Shown here: piece after piece, positions 39,299-50,529 of the stretch
How the letters are laid out: each line of letters opens with the position of its first letter
Position numbering within the stretch: position 1 is the stretch's first letter
Source: Psychrobacter alimentarius
Lineage (GTDB): Bacteria; Pseudomonadota; Gammaproteobacteria; Pseudomonadales; Moraxellaceae
Length of the DNA: 64,000 nucleotides
Direction: 5' to 3'
Assembly: GCF_001606025.1 (NCBI RefSeq)
Contig: NZ_CP014945.1
Span: 434,001 to 498,000 of the forward strand
The notes under the pieces: generated by a model
Databases searched by the model: none
What the model was told of the DNA's origin: nothing
What the model saw: only the letters and a program-made list of their open reading frames with translations
Position numbers and translations under genes: made by a program

Positions 39299-39766
39299 AT
39301 GATGCCGACTACTACCTCGCTCAAAACACCCTTAAAAACTAACCTTCGATTAACTACTATTTCTACGCTGACAAGGGTACTGCTTGTACTGAGTATATTT
39401 GCGACACACAGCGCAAATGCTGAGTTAGAAGACATGTCACCATCGCAACCCGTCATTCAGTTTGCAACTTCTGATGCGAAGTGGGTACATCAACCAAGGT
39501 TTGATAGTCGTCACATTCGCAACTTAGGAGGTCATTGTAATCCAGAGGAACCTTGCAAAAGCAAACGTGTTGAAATGGAGTTCTTATTAAAGGTAAACAA
39601 AGAAGGCAAAATCGAAAACATTACCGTATTGAAGAGTAGTGGCTCCGATAAAATTGATAGTGAGTTTATGAGAGAATTACGCCGCAGTCTTTTAAAACCA
39701 TTTAGAAAAGATAGCAAAACAGTAGCAGGTAGCGTCGCTGTTCCGATAATTTTTGAGTATTACTAA
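39299..39766 (+). CDS. TonB C-terminal-domain protein, periplasmic
   Basis: The 155-residue protein has a basic N-terminus, a hydrophobic signal or anchor (about residues 20-42, ending HSANA) and a TonB-C-like domain: VEMEFLLKVNKEGKIENITVLKSSG (about 95-119) followed by FMRELRRSLLKPF and VAVPIIFEYY. It lacks the Pro-rich spacer of true TonB, and no exbB/exbD genes are adjacent, so a role in energising receptors is doubtful. A Cys pair (GHCNPEEPC) may form a disulfide. It stands alone before a bidirectional terminator. Confidence 0.7.
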   Translation: MMPTTTSLKTPLKTNLRLTTISTLTRVLLVLSIFATHSANAELEDMSPSQPVIQFATSDAKWVHQPRFDSRHIRNLGGHCNPEEPCKSKRVEMEFLLKVNKEGKIENITVLKSSGSDKIDSEFMRELRRSLLKPFRKDSKTVAGSVAVPIIFEYY

Positions 39767-39781
39767 AGCTTAAACAATAAT

Positions 39782-39818
39782 AAAAAAGCAGTACGCCTCA
39801 CACGTACTGCTTTTTTTA
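39782..39818. terminator. Bidirectional terminator between the TonB-C gene and coaX
   Basis: AAAAAAGCAGTACG pairs with CGTACTGCTTTTTT over a seven-base loop, between convergent genes. Confidence 0.9.
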
Positions 39819-39846
39819 TTTTCAATCTAAAAGTGTCTATTGAATA

Positions 39847-40575
39847 CTAAGACTGCTTGGTATGATCAAAATAACGCGCCAACCCATTTAACAACAAGTC
39901 ATCACGCAATCGTACTGGCCGATTGATGTGCTGGGCAATGATAGATGCATCACCGCCGGTCATAATCAGCTCAAAGTTTGGATGACGATGGCTGATCTCA
40001 TTGATGGCACCAACAATGGATAAGAGTATTCCGCGATGAACGGCATCCTGTGTGGTTATCCCTTGACCGACGCTATCAAACGTCCCATTAGAGATGGTGA
40101 TTTGCTTGGTGCCTGAAAACAACGACTCACGTTGTAGGTAAATACTGGGGAAGATATAACCGCCCAAATGCTCCGCATGATCAATCAAATCAATCGTCAC
40201 TGCGGTGCCACAACCGATGATACATTGGCGTTTTTTCTTATCGACGGCGCCCAGCATTTGTAGCCAGCGATCACAGCCCAGCTGCTTATCGTTATAGGCA
40301 CTTTTCATCAGTGGGTGTGCTGCATCGACGTGGACAAATTCAAACGGCGTATTGAGACGGCCTAACGTATCTGACACCTTCATATTCAGATCGTCACCCA
40401 GCACAGAGGAGATGCCAATAAAATCAGGGGCATAGCGCTCAAAGCGATCGGTCAGACCCATCAATAATTCGGCAGGAGCTTGCAGATGCTGTTTGGCATC
40501 ATGCGCCACTATCTGCCCGATATCGTCAGTGAGCCAATATTTAAGACGAGTGTTCCCAAGATCAAGCCAGAGCAT
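39847..40575 (-). CDS. coaX: Type III pantothenate kinase
   Basis: The 242-residue enzyme phosphorylates pantothenate, the first step of coenzyme A synthesis. MLWLDLGNTRLKYW (1-14) is the phosphate-binding N-terminus, GCDRWLQMLGA the conserved substrate loop, and IIGCGTAVTIDLI the ATP-domain motif. The internal ATG at 40575, with AAGGGAT about six bases before it, gives the standard CoaX start; an upstream frame extension of 11 residues is less likely. It lies 73 bases after birA on the same strand and is probably co-transcribed, an arrangement common in related bacteria. coaD is at 62640. Confidence 0.93.
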   Translation of the reverse strand: MLWLDLGNTRLKYWLTDDIGQIVAHDAKQHLQAPAELLMGLTDRFERYAPDFIGISSVLGDDLNMKVSDTLGRLNTPFEFVHVDAAHPLMKSAYNDKQLGCDRWLQMLGAVDKKKRQCIIGCGTAVTIDLIDHAEHLGGYIFPSIYLQRESLFSGTKQITISNGTFDSVGQGITTQDAVHRGILLSIVGAINEISHRHPNFELIMTGGDASIIAQHINRPVRLRDDLLLNGLARYFDHTKQS

Positions 40576-40648
40576 AAAAATCCCTTTATATAGTGACGCC
40601 ATGATCAATAGATACGTGACTCACGTGAGTGCTCATTAAATAGGTGGT

Positions 40649-41647
40649 TTAAACCTGATGAATAACGTCGATGCGTCCGGTAAAAAGCGCAGAAATCTTA
40701 CCGTCATCTTGACGCAATTGCAAACACCCATGTGTATCGATACCGCAAGCGGAGCCAGTCATTGTTTGTGCTTCATTATTATGGTCTTGAGTAACGCGTA
40801 AGCGCAGACCAGCCAGCGCATCCATCGAACTAAATTGCTCCAAAAAACTGTCTAAATAATAGGTGTGCCCAGTGGGTTTCTCTAATGCCAAATGTTCAAA
40901 GCGTGTCATCGCTGCCATCAATGCCTTGCTCATCTGCTGATAAAGCACACGCAAACTCGGTAGCGTCATCGCGTCTAGTGGTAAGCGCTTGCAGATATCT
41001 TGCAAGCTAATGGCCTGATAACTCATACCTTCGCTGGTTTGTACTGTCAGTTTGGGCGCAGTTTTTACATTTAGACCGATACCCATCACGACGCCCACCA
41101 ATTTGCCAGATTGCGTGACTGGCTCTATTAAAATACCTGCTAGCTTATTAAAAGGGAGTGTTTGTCCGGTGGGTTTAGAATCATCCAGAGTGGATTGACC
41201 TTGCTGTCGAGATTGGTTCTGAGATTTGTCAGAAAGTTGATAAAAGCCCAAATCATTGGCCCATTTTACGCCAATGGTTGCCATGCCTTGTGCGCGCAAT
41301 TGCTCATTTAGTGCCTGAATAACGGGCATTTTTGCCAACTCAACCCCAATAATTAAGGACAGCAAACCACTGATTGGCATGGGCATCGGATGATATAAAG
41401 ACAGATAGACATTGCCATGCGGTGATTGCCATGAGCGTCCGTGCTGACCACGACCTGAGCTTTGCGTTTCTGCGGTCAATAAGTGCATTTTGGTCGTGTC
41501 TAATGCACCAGTTTGCAGGGCATCGATAAGCTCGCTGTTGGTCGAGCCGCTGGTTACGAGATGTCGGTGGTTAAGCTCTGGCAAATGGTCAAGCGTGAGT
41601 GATGTGGAATCAGATAAACAGTCAGATTGAGGGGCAGATAATGGCAT
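40649..41647 (-). CDS. birA: Biotin-[acetyl-CoA-carboxylase] ligase, without HTH domain
   Basis: The 332-residue ligase makes biotinyl-AMP and transfers biotin to carrier lysines such as that of LiuD. SSGRGQHGRSWQSPHGNVYLSLY (about residues 87-109, motif GRGxxGR) and KWANDLGFY are the catalytic signatures, and GVVMGIGLNVKT follows. There is no N-terminal DNA-binding domain, so unlike E. coli BirA it should not repress bio genes itself. An insertion of about 35 polar residues (near 160-195) interrupts the domain. Together with coaX it forms a two-gene unit. Confidence 0.93.
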   Translation of the reverse strand: MPLSAPQSDCLSDSTSLTLDHLPELNHRHLVTSGSTNSELIDALQTGALDTTKMHLLTAETQSSGRGQHGRSWQSPHGNVYLSLYHPMPMPISGLLSLIIGVELAKMPVIQALNEQLRAQGMATIGVKWANDLGFYQLSDKSQNQSRQQGQSTLDDSKPTGQTLPFNKLAGILIEPVTQSGKLVGVVMGIGLNVKTAPKLTVQTSEGMSYQAISLQDICKRLPLDAMTLPSLRVLYQQMSKALMAAMTRFEHLALEKPTGHTYYLDSFLEQFSSMDALAGLRLRVTQDHNNEAQTMTGSACGIDTHGCLQLRQDDGKISALFTGRIDVIHQV

Positions 41648-41854
41648 AAATTTGGTCGATGTGATGGCGGTAGTATGAGGAAACTTTGGTATACTGAGCG
41701 GTTGTCAAATTGTCATGAGTGAACAGTATAAAGTAGATAGCATAAAGGTCAGGTTACCATTTGGCAAATATAAATCATCTTGAGTGCGCGCCAGTGGTTG
41801 TGGTAAAAAAATCTTGGTAAAAAACTTCAAAATTAAACTGGAATCATTATTGGT

Positions 41855-42796
41855 ATGAAAGCGACAGAAAAATATCGCCGTGTTTTTGGTTCAATGAGCC
41901 ATTTAAAAGAGTCGATGCCGTGGACGATAGGGCTATCTAACATGGTAGAGTTTTTGGTGTGGGAGCCGCAGCGGATTCTTGGTGTGAGCAAAAAACAATA
42001 TGTACGCCAAATCATTGAATGGGCGACCGCCCCAGAGCTAAAAGATAAAGAGGTGGAAGAAATAGAGAGCATCGTCAGTAAAAAACTGAATCATAAAATG
42101 AGTGAGTCTGAGCAATTAGAGACGTATTCAAAGCAAACGATGGGTATTTGCAGTGCTCGCGAAGCCGTACGCCGAATCACGTTTTTTTCTGAAGAGTATC
42201 TGAATAAAGAGCTCGATATTTTTTTAAGTCTGTGTAGCGACAACTATTTCGATCAGTTTTACGGACAATTTATGCGCTTTGATCAAGGTGGTTCGTGGTC
42301 AATACATGGTAACAGCGGGATTTTTGAAGCGAGTACCGAGCTAAAAGCCATGTATATGGATAATTTGGCCTACAATCATCAATCGAATATGCTGGTCGCC
42401 AATGAATTAAAATTCAATGGCAGAAAAAATCCCGATCAACTCTTAAAGTATTGCTTGATGTACGAACACTTGCTCGAAAAAGGTTTTATCGATAAAGGCG
42501 CCAAGTTTTTATTGTTATTTATTGGTGGTAGTGCGTTAGAGAGCAATAAGCAACGCTTGGTAGACCGAGAGCTTGCGCTATGCCACAAAAGACCCAAAAA
42601 GTATCAGTATTTATTAAGACAAGAGCTGCTAGATATCGTTGATTGTTTAGAAGTGGCCAGTATCACGTGGCAGTCGTTGATTGAGTTTAACAATCGCTAT
42701 TTAGCAGAAAACAGTCTCTGCCAAGTCGAACAAAAACTGCTGCAAGGATTCAATCAAAGCCTGCAATCAAAATCGTTTATGCACTTATCACGTTAA
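41855..42796 (+). CDS. Unknown protein with PD-(D/E)XK nuclease-like motif
   Basis: The 313-residue protein has no recognised name. In the middle it shows a layout like PD-(D/E)XK nucleases: Asp169 (YMDN), then Glu184-x-Lys186 in a strand (VANELKF), then NPDQLLKY with Gln195 on the next helix, and a hydrophobic strand KFLLLFIGG. The first 120 residues look helical (WEPQRILGVSKKQYVRQII). There is no signal peptide. It lies 66 bases before smc on the same strand, and no methylase or partner toxin is near. A DNA-processing, repair or defence role is inferred only from the motif. The ribosome binding site is weak. Confidence 0.6.
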   Translation: MKATEKYRRVFGSMSHLKESMPWTIGLSNMVEFLVWEPQRILGVSKKQYVRQIIEWATAPELKDKEVEEIESIVSKKLNHKMSESEQLETYSKQTMGICSAREAVRRITFFSEEYLNKELDIFLSLCSDNYFDQFYGQFMRFDQGGSWSIHGNSGIFEASTELKAMYMDNLAYNHQSNMLVANELKFNGRKNPDQLLKYCLMYEHLLEKGFIDKGAKFLLLFIGGSALESNKQRLVDRELALCHKRPKKYQYLLRQELLDIVDCLEVASITWQSLIEFNNRYLAENSLCQVEQKLLQGFNQSLQSKSFMHLSR

Positions 42797-42862
42797 CCCT
42801 AAAAACTCATGACAATTTCAGGTAGAATAGCCGCCTGTTTTCGCTAAGTTTATTGATCCTTC

Positions 42863-45800
42863 ATGCGTTTAAAATCCCTAAAACTGGCAGGCTTTAAGTC
42901 TTTTGCCAACCCAACGACTTTCACTTTCCGTCATGGTATCACCGCCATTGTCGGGCCAAACGGCTGCGGCAAATCCAACGTGATTGATGCCATTCGCTGG
43001 GTGCTGGGTGAAACCTCTGCCAAGCAGCTACGTGGCGGCGCGATGAGTGATGTCATCTTTGCAGGTACGCAAGACAAAGCCGCCAAAAGTGTGGCCAGCG
43101 TTGAGCTGACCTTTGAACACACGCAAGATGAGCAAAATGGTATTCGTCATGAGTTCAATCTCTATCAAGAGCTGTCCGTCCGTCGTCAGGTAAACTTGGA
43201 GGGACGCTCAGATTATTTCATCAACGGGACGCGCTGTCGCCGCCGTGACGTGGTTGATGTGTTCTTGGGTACTGGACTTGGCGCGCGCAGTTATGCGGTC
43301 ATTGAGCAAGGCATGATTGGGCGTATTGTTGAGTCCAGTCCCATGCAGCTACGCGAGTTTATTGAAGAGGCGGCAGGGGTGTCGCGCTATCAAGCACGCC
43401 GCGAAGAGACACAAAAAAAGTTAGAGAGAACGCAAGAAAACTTAGCCCGACTGCACGATATGCAAAGCGAGCTGGTACGCCAACAAAAAACACTGTCTAA
43501 GCAAGCCGCCAATGCTCAGCGCTATGAAGAGATTGCGTTGACGCTTGCCGATATTAAGCAGCAGCTCTCCATTCAGCAGCTCTATCAAGCCAAACATAAC
43601 CAGCAGCAGCAAAAAATCGCTCATGAGCGTAGCGCTGCCGACGTTGCCACCTTACAAGCCAGCTATGAGGCGCTAAAAGCCAAACAAGACAAGCTTACTG
43701 CGCACATCAACCAAGAACAATGGCTAAAGGACGATGCACAAAGTGCACACTATGAGCAGCAGCTCGCTCATCAAAAGGCCGAGCATCAACTAAGCGATGC
43801 AACCTCACAGCTGACAGCTATCAAGCAGCAGTTGACCAGCTTGGATCAGCAGCGCGAGCAGGCGTTGAGTGAGATGGACAGATTAAACGCTGAGCAAACT
43901 AAGCAGCAAACGACAGTAGCAGCTTTGCGTCCTCAGCTTAGCCAACTGACAGAAAACCGCGACACGCATAAGCGCAATGAGCAACCATTGCAGCGCGCCT
44001 GGCATGAAGCGCAAAACCAATTAAATCGCTTGCAAGACAATGCGCGTGCGCTTGAGCAGCAGCAAGCGATTAACGCCCAATCACAAAAACGCTATCAGCA
44101 AAGTTATGATAAATGGCAACGTCGCCAGTCAAATTGGCAGCAGTTATGGCAACAACTGCAACAGTCTGTCTCGCCGTCCGATAATGCAAATGCCCAAAAG
44201 CCGTCAGATACCCAAGTCTTAAGTCAGGCGTTAGAGACGCAAGTTAGTGAGCTCAATAAACGATTGCAGCAGATCGAGCGGCAGCAAGACAGCGTGGATG
44301 AGCGTCTGTCTGAATTGCAGCCACAAGCGCACAACATACAACAACGCCTAATCGCACAGCAGCGTGAATTGAGTGAGCATGAAAAACGTCATGCATTGTT
44401 GGCAGGTGAGTACGATACGCTGCATCAGATACTGCATCCAAAACCAGTGCCAAGCGCTCAGCAAAAGGCTGTTGCAACGACGGATTCAATGACCAAGGTT
44501 GCTAATTGTGTTGCTAGTCGTTATGCCGAACTAGGCATAACCACAGTACGTGAGCAAATTGAGCTGAGCGCCACAGGGCAAGTGTATGCATCGCTGCTTG
44601 ATGATGTCTTGGCACTGTGGTTAGACAGTCATGTGCTTATCACTCATAAGACTCATCACTCAAGTGTTAATCATGATAACGATGATTCTCAACAAGCGGA
44701 TAGTTTATGGCAGGCGCTCAAGCCTCATGCGACCGACTTGCTGACGTATCAAGTGGCACAAAACCAGAATGCTGCTACAAAAAGTAAGTCAGCATTGGAA
44801 ACGGGTCATAGCTTATGGCTAGAGACTGCTAAGCAAAGTGAAGATAGCGCACGTCAAGTAGACACGTTGAGCAGTCCCTTGTCCAAGACATTACCAGAAG
44901 CACTGTCTGACAAGGTATGGACTTTATCTCAATTGATTGTGCAGCCCACCTTGGCGCTGTTTCAGCACTGTTATTTGTATACCGCATCGATTGAGTCAGA
45001 TGATGATCAAGCTTCTGACGCACTTGCTGACGTTTTAAAAGCGCTGCCAGCGTCCGCTATTTTGCTCACTGCTGATAGATGGATAGTCAGCCGTCAAGGA
45101 ACCATCAATCTTAGCAAATTTGCTGGCACGCAAGAGGGAAGTAATAGTCAGTTCTTAACCCAGCGTTTGCAGCAGCGTACCCGTTTGCAAGCGTTAGAAG
45201 AATTGCTTAATGAGCTTGAAGTAACGATAGAAGATCAAACAAAAGCCATTGCCAAAAACCAGCGTGATCAAGATGCTTTGAGCATCCATGTAGAAGAAGC
45301 GCGTGCACAATCAGCTGAGCTAACCCGTGATAAACATCAATATCAGCAGCAGCTCACCACTCAGCAAGCCAGTCTTGAGCGCCTACAAGCGGACAGCAAG
45401 CGTCTCATTAGCGACAAAGTGGCTCTCGAACAAGAGCAGCAAGAGTTGGTGCAAGAGCAGCAAACACTCAATCATGAGCAGCAGCATATTGAAGGTGAGA
45501 TTGCAGCGCTGACGCCCAAGATAGCAGAGGCACGAGTAACCAGTCAGCAATTACAAGCTGAGCGCAGTGAGCTTGCGCGCGCGCGGCAAGCAGATGATGA
45601 TGCGTGGCAAGCGTTGCAGCTACGTATTCAGCAAAGCGAGATGCGTTTGGAGCATAGCGCCAGCAGTCTGGTGCGGGCGACCGAGCAATATGATAAGTCG
45701 CTACAAAGTGAACACGCGCTAAAATCAAGTTATGAGCAGCAGCAACATAAATTGCCCGCCTTACAAGCGGCATTGCAAACCACACAGACTGCGCGTGATG

Positions 45801-46828
45801 AGCAGCAAGCCATATTGGTAGAGCGCGAAACGGCACTGGCAGCGCTTAAGACAGAGTATGCTCAGCAACAAACGCAGTTAGAGACGGCGCAAGATACACT
45901 GCAAAATCAGCAAAGCGCACTTGCACAGCACGCCACCGAATTGGCGTTGAGTGCAGCGCGTTTAGAAGATATCAGTCACCAAACGCAGGACGCTCTCACA
46001 GCATTTTATGAGGTAAGTCATCAGTATAAAGCGGCGTCAAACTTGCAGCCGCAACAACGAATGAGTGTTTCAAATTTACTGGCAGATTTCATCGCGCATG
46101 ATCGCCGTGTACGTCCAGATAAGATTACGGAGCTTGAAAAAGAACGAACCAAGCTTGAACAGCAATTAGGTAAAATTGGCGCAGTCAATCTGGCGGCTGT
46201 GGCAGAGCTGGCAGAGGTCAACGAGCGCTTAGAACCACTTGAGCAACAGACCACAGATATTGCATCAAGTATGGAGACTTTGACGCAAGCGATTGCCTCG
46301 ATTGATGAGACGACTAAGACGCTGTTTATGCAAACGCTCGATGCGGTCAATCAAGAGCTGGCCAATTTGTTTGCCAAAGTTTTCGGCGGCGGGCAAGCCA
46401 GCTTGACGTTAAATACCGACGACATGCCAGCCAACATCCCTGCTGACAAACACAAAGCAGAGCAGTGGCGAGCAGGGCTGACACTCATGGCTCAGCCAAA
46501 AGGCAAGCGCAACAGTCTTTTGGCGGTGCTATCGGGCGGTGAAAAAACCCTGACAGCCCTGAGTTTGATTTTTGCGATTTTTAAGCAGCATCCTGCACCA
46601 TTCTGCGTGCTCGATGAAGTCGATGCGCCACTTGATGATGCCAACGTCGCCCGCTTTACCAGTTTGATTCATGAGCTGGCCGATGATTTGCAATTTATCT
46701 TTATCAGTCACAATAAGCTGACGATGCAGATTGCCCATGAATTAAAAGGCGTCACCATGCCAAGTGCGGGTATTTCAACTTTGGTCAGCGTGTCGCTTGA
46801 TGAGGCCGAACGCTATATTTCTGAATAG
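42863..46828 (+). CDS. smc: Chromosome segregation ATPase SMC (long form)
   Basis: The 1321-residue SMC protein organises and segregates the chromosome as a dimer, normally with ScpA/ScpB. Walker A is GPNGCGKSN (31-39), the N-terminal head ends near the coiled coil at about 165, and the C-terminal head has LSGGEKT (1223-1229) and Walker B FCVLDEVD (1247-1254). The arms are Gln/Ala/Glu-rich coiled coil. The hinge region (about 550-765) is unusually long and polar, making the protein longer than typical SMC of about 1150-1190 residues. zipA and ligA follow, the usual neighbours. scpA/scpB are not in the window. Confidence 0.95.
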   Translation: MRLKSLKLAGFKSFANPTTFTFRHGITAIVGPNGCGKSNVIDAIRWVLGETSAKQLRGGAMSDVIFAGTQDKAAKSVASVELTFEHTQDEQNGIRHEFNLYQELSVRRQVNLEGRSDYFINGTRCRRRDVVDVFLGTGLGARSYAVIEQGMIGRIVESSPMQLREFIEEAAGVSRYQARREETQKKLERTQENLARLHDMQSELVRQQKTLSKQAANAQRYEEIALTLADIKQQLSIQQLYQAKHNQQQQKIAHERSAADVATLQASYEALKAKQDKLTAHINQEQWLKDDAQSAHYEQQLAHQKAEHQLSDATSQLTAIKQQLTSLDQQREQALSEMDRLNAEQTKQQTTVAALRPQLSQLTENRDTHKRNEQPLQRAWHEAQNQLNRLQDNARALEQQQAINAQSQKRYQQSYDKWQRRQSNWQQLWQQLQQSVSPSDNANAQKPSDTQVLSQALETQVSELNKRLQQIERQQDSVDERLSELQPQAHNIQQRLIAQQRELSEHEKRHALLAGEYDTLHQILHPKPVPSAQQKAVATTDSMTKVANCVASRYAELGITTVREQIELSATGQVYASLLDDVLALWLDSHVLITHKTHHSSVNHDNDDSQQADSLWQALKPHATDLLTYQVAQNQNAATKSKSALETGHSLWLETAKQSEDSARQVDTLSSPLSKTLPEALSDKVWTLSQLIVQPTLALFQHCYLYTASIESDDDQASDALADVLKALPASAILLTADRWIVSRQGTINLSKFAGTQEGSNSQFLTQRLQQRTRLQALEELLNELEVTIEDQTKAIAKNQRDQDALSIHVEEARAQSAELTRDKHQYQQQLTTQQASLERLQADSKRLISDKVALEQEQQELVQEQQTLNHEQQHIEGEIAALTPKIAEARVTSQQLQAERSELARARQADDDAWQALQLRIQQSEMRLEHSASSLVRATEQYDKSLQSEHALKSSYEQQQHKLPALQAALQTTQTARDEQQAILVERETALAALKTEYAQQQTQLETAQDTLQNQQSALAQHATELALSAARLEDISHQTQDALTAFYEVSHQYKAASNLQPQQRMSVSNLLADFIAHDRRVRPDKITELEKERTKLEQQLGKIGAVNLAAVAELAEVNERLEPLEQQTTDIASSMETLTQAIASIDETTKTLFMQTLDAVNQELANLFAKVFGGGQASLTLNTDDMPANIPADKHKAEQWRAGLTLMAQPKGKRNSLLAVLSGGEKTLTALSLIFAIFKQHPAPFCVLDEVDAPLDDANVARFTSLIHELADDLQFIFISHNKLTMQIAHELKGVTMPSAGISTLVSVSLDEAERYISE

Positions 46829-46839
46829 AACAGAACCAT

Positions 46840-46955
46840 TATAGTTCGACGCGGAACTGGTATGAATTTTTCTTGCTTGCTTTGCCTACGCAGACAGAGT
46901 CTGCAAAAAACTCATTCCAGTCCCGCTGTATCAATTTTATACTGAACTCACTATA
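46840..46955 (+). repeat. Dispersed palindromic element, copy 4 (long form, forward)
   Basis: It starts TATAGTTCGAC, 11 bases after the smc stop, and ends CTATA (46955). Arms ACTGGTATGAATTTTTC and AAAAACTCATTCCAGT surround the core CTTGCTTGCTTTGCC...GCAGACAGAGTCTGC. It may double as the 3' end structure of the smc transcript. Confidence 0.85.
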
Positions 46956-47123
46956 CAGTGCTGCCAACGATATATTAAAGCTCGGATAACAACGTCACAC
47001 AAGTGTATCGGGCTGACGATAAACGATGACTATATGGTGACGATATGAATTAGCCATGCTAGACTATTGCCATTTATCCCCTCTTATGTATTCCCTTTTG
47101 TCATATATTAGGATGTATTTCTC

Positions 47124-48137
47124 ATGACCGCTATTCAGTTTATATTGATTGCCATTGCTGCATTTATCGTGCTTGCAGGGCTATTTATGGTCATTCGTAG
47201 CTTCAAGCGTCGCAAAGAAGCTGAAGTTGCAGCGGTCGATTATGATAAAAACGGTATTCCTATCATACCGCGTCATGAGCGCAATCTTATCGACCAGCCA
47301 GATTTGGATGATGCGGTCGCTGGCGAGACGAGCATTGGCCCTGACCGCAGTTATTTAAATGCAGTGGTCGAAGAAGAGCCGTTGACTCATTCACATACCA
47401 ACGTTGATGCGCAGCTAACAGCTGGACGCGGTGACGTGAGTCATGATAACGATATGGTAGAAAATACCGATTATGCTCGCTGGCAAGATGAAGAGCAGCG
47501 TACCGACAATGCAGAGTTTGCAGAAACAGCTGAGCAAATGAATATCGAACAAGAGCCTGATGCGTTTTCAAGCTTGATGTCGGCGACTGACAGTCTGATG
47601 CCAGCGATTGATACAGCAGACGAGCCAAGCTTCGATAACAACAGTCCTATCCTTGATCAGCATCTGTCAGAGCCAGTCGATGAAGCACAAAACGGCCCCT
47701 TGATTAATGCCAAAGACAACATCAATATCACGATTTTGCCGCATCAGTATCGTGATCGTCCTGTTTCTTTCATTCGTGGTCGTGATCTATTGGCCTTGAT
47801 TGATAAATACGGTCTACGCTATGGCGCGATGAACATGTTCCATCGTTATGAGCAAAAAGACGGTACTGGCATGTTGTGGTTCAGTATGATGGGTATCACG
47901 GATGATGGTATTGCGCCTTTTGATCCGCATAGTGTTGCGACCAACAACTATAACGGTGTGGTGGTGTTTTTATCGTTGCCACATCCGCAAGCTCTGCGTA
48001 GCTTTGATAGTATGATGAGCATTGCTTATATGATGGCAAGCGATTTGGATGCCATCATGCTAGATGAAGAAAACGAACCAATCACGCCAGAATATAAGCA
48101 GCAGCTACGTAACCAAGTTCGTGACTATGAGGGTTAA
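47124..48137 (+). CDS. zipA: Cell division protein ZipA
   Basis: The 337-residue protein anchors FtsZ to the inner membrane. One N-terminal membrane segment (about residues 3-24) and the basic SFKRRKEAE are followed by a long acidic linker (about 70-195) and the C-terminal ZipA FtsZ-binding domain (about 200-335), with FIRGRDLLALIDKYGLRYGAMNMFHRYE and GTGMLWFSMM as in the family. The linker is Asp/Glu-rich rather than Pro/Gln-rich as in E. coli. It lies between smc and ligA and has its own terminator (48171-48208). Confidence 0.9.
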   Translation: MTAIQFILIAIAAFIVLAGLFMVIRSFKRRKEAEVAAVDYDKNGIPIIPRHERNLIDQPDLDDAVAGETSIGPDRSYLNAVVEEEPLTHSHTNVDAQLTAGRGDVSHDNDMVENTDYARWQDEEQRTDNAEFAETAEQMNIEQEPDAFSSLMSATDSLMPAIDTADEPSFDNNSPILDQHLSEPVDEAQNGPLINAKDNINITILPHQYRDRPVSFIRGRDLLALIDKYGLRYGAMNMFHRYEQKDGTGMLWFSMMGITDDGIAPFDPHSVATNNYNGVVVFLSLPHPQALRSFDSMMSIAYMMASDLDAIMLDEENEPITPEYKQQLRNQVRDYEG

Positions 48138-48170
48138 GCGAACCAGCATCTAAAAGTGGTTATAAGTTTT

Positions 48171-48208
48171 AAAAAGGCAAATAGCGACTGACGTTATTTG
48201 CCTTTTTT
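48171..48208 (+). terminator. Intrinsic terminator after zipA
   Basis: AAAAGGCAAATA pairs with TATTTGCCTTTT over an 11-base loop and is followed by further T. Confidence 0.85.
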
Positions 48209-48277
48209 AATGGGTTTTCATTTCTTTAAAATATTATCCGAGCATCCTGCAAACTTGTTATCATATCGACATCTTGA

Positions 48278-50422
<2,145 letters not shown>

Positions 50423-50483
50423 GGTTTAAAGAAAGAATCTTAGTTATAATATAAAAATATGGGTTTTAAAGGTGTTTCTTTTG

Positions 50484-50522
50484 AGGTAGTTATAGATATT
50501 AATAACTGTAACTACCTTTTTT
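50484..50522. terminator. Terminator between ligA and the AT-rich island
   Basis: AGGTAGTTA pairs with TAACTACCT and is followed by a T-run. It lies between converging genes and marks the left border of the AT-rich genes. Confidence 0.75.
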
Positions 50523-50529
50523 AAGTCTA

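Noticed and set aside
39299..39766. True TonB energy transducer
   Set aside because: The Pro-rich spacer is absent and no exbB/exbD genes are adjacent; only the C-terminal domain resembles TonB.
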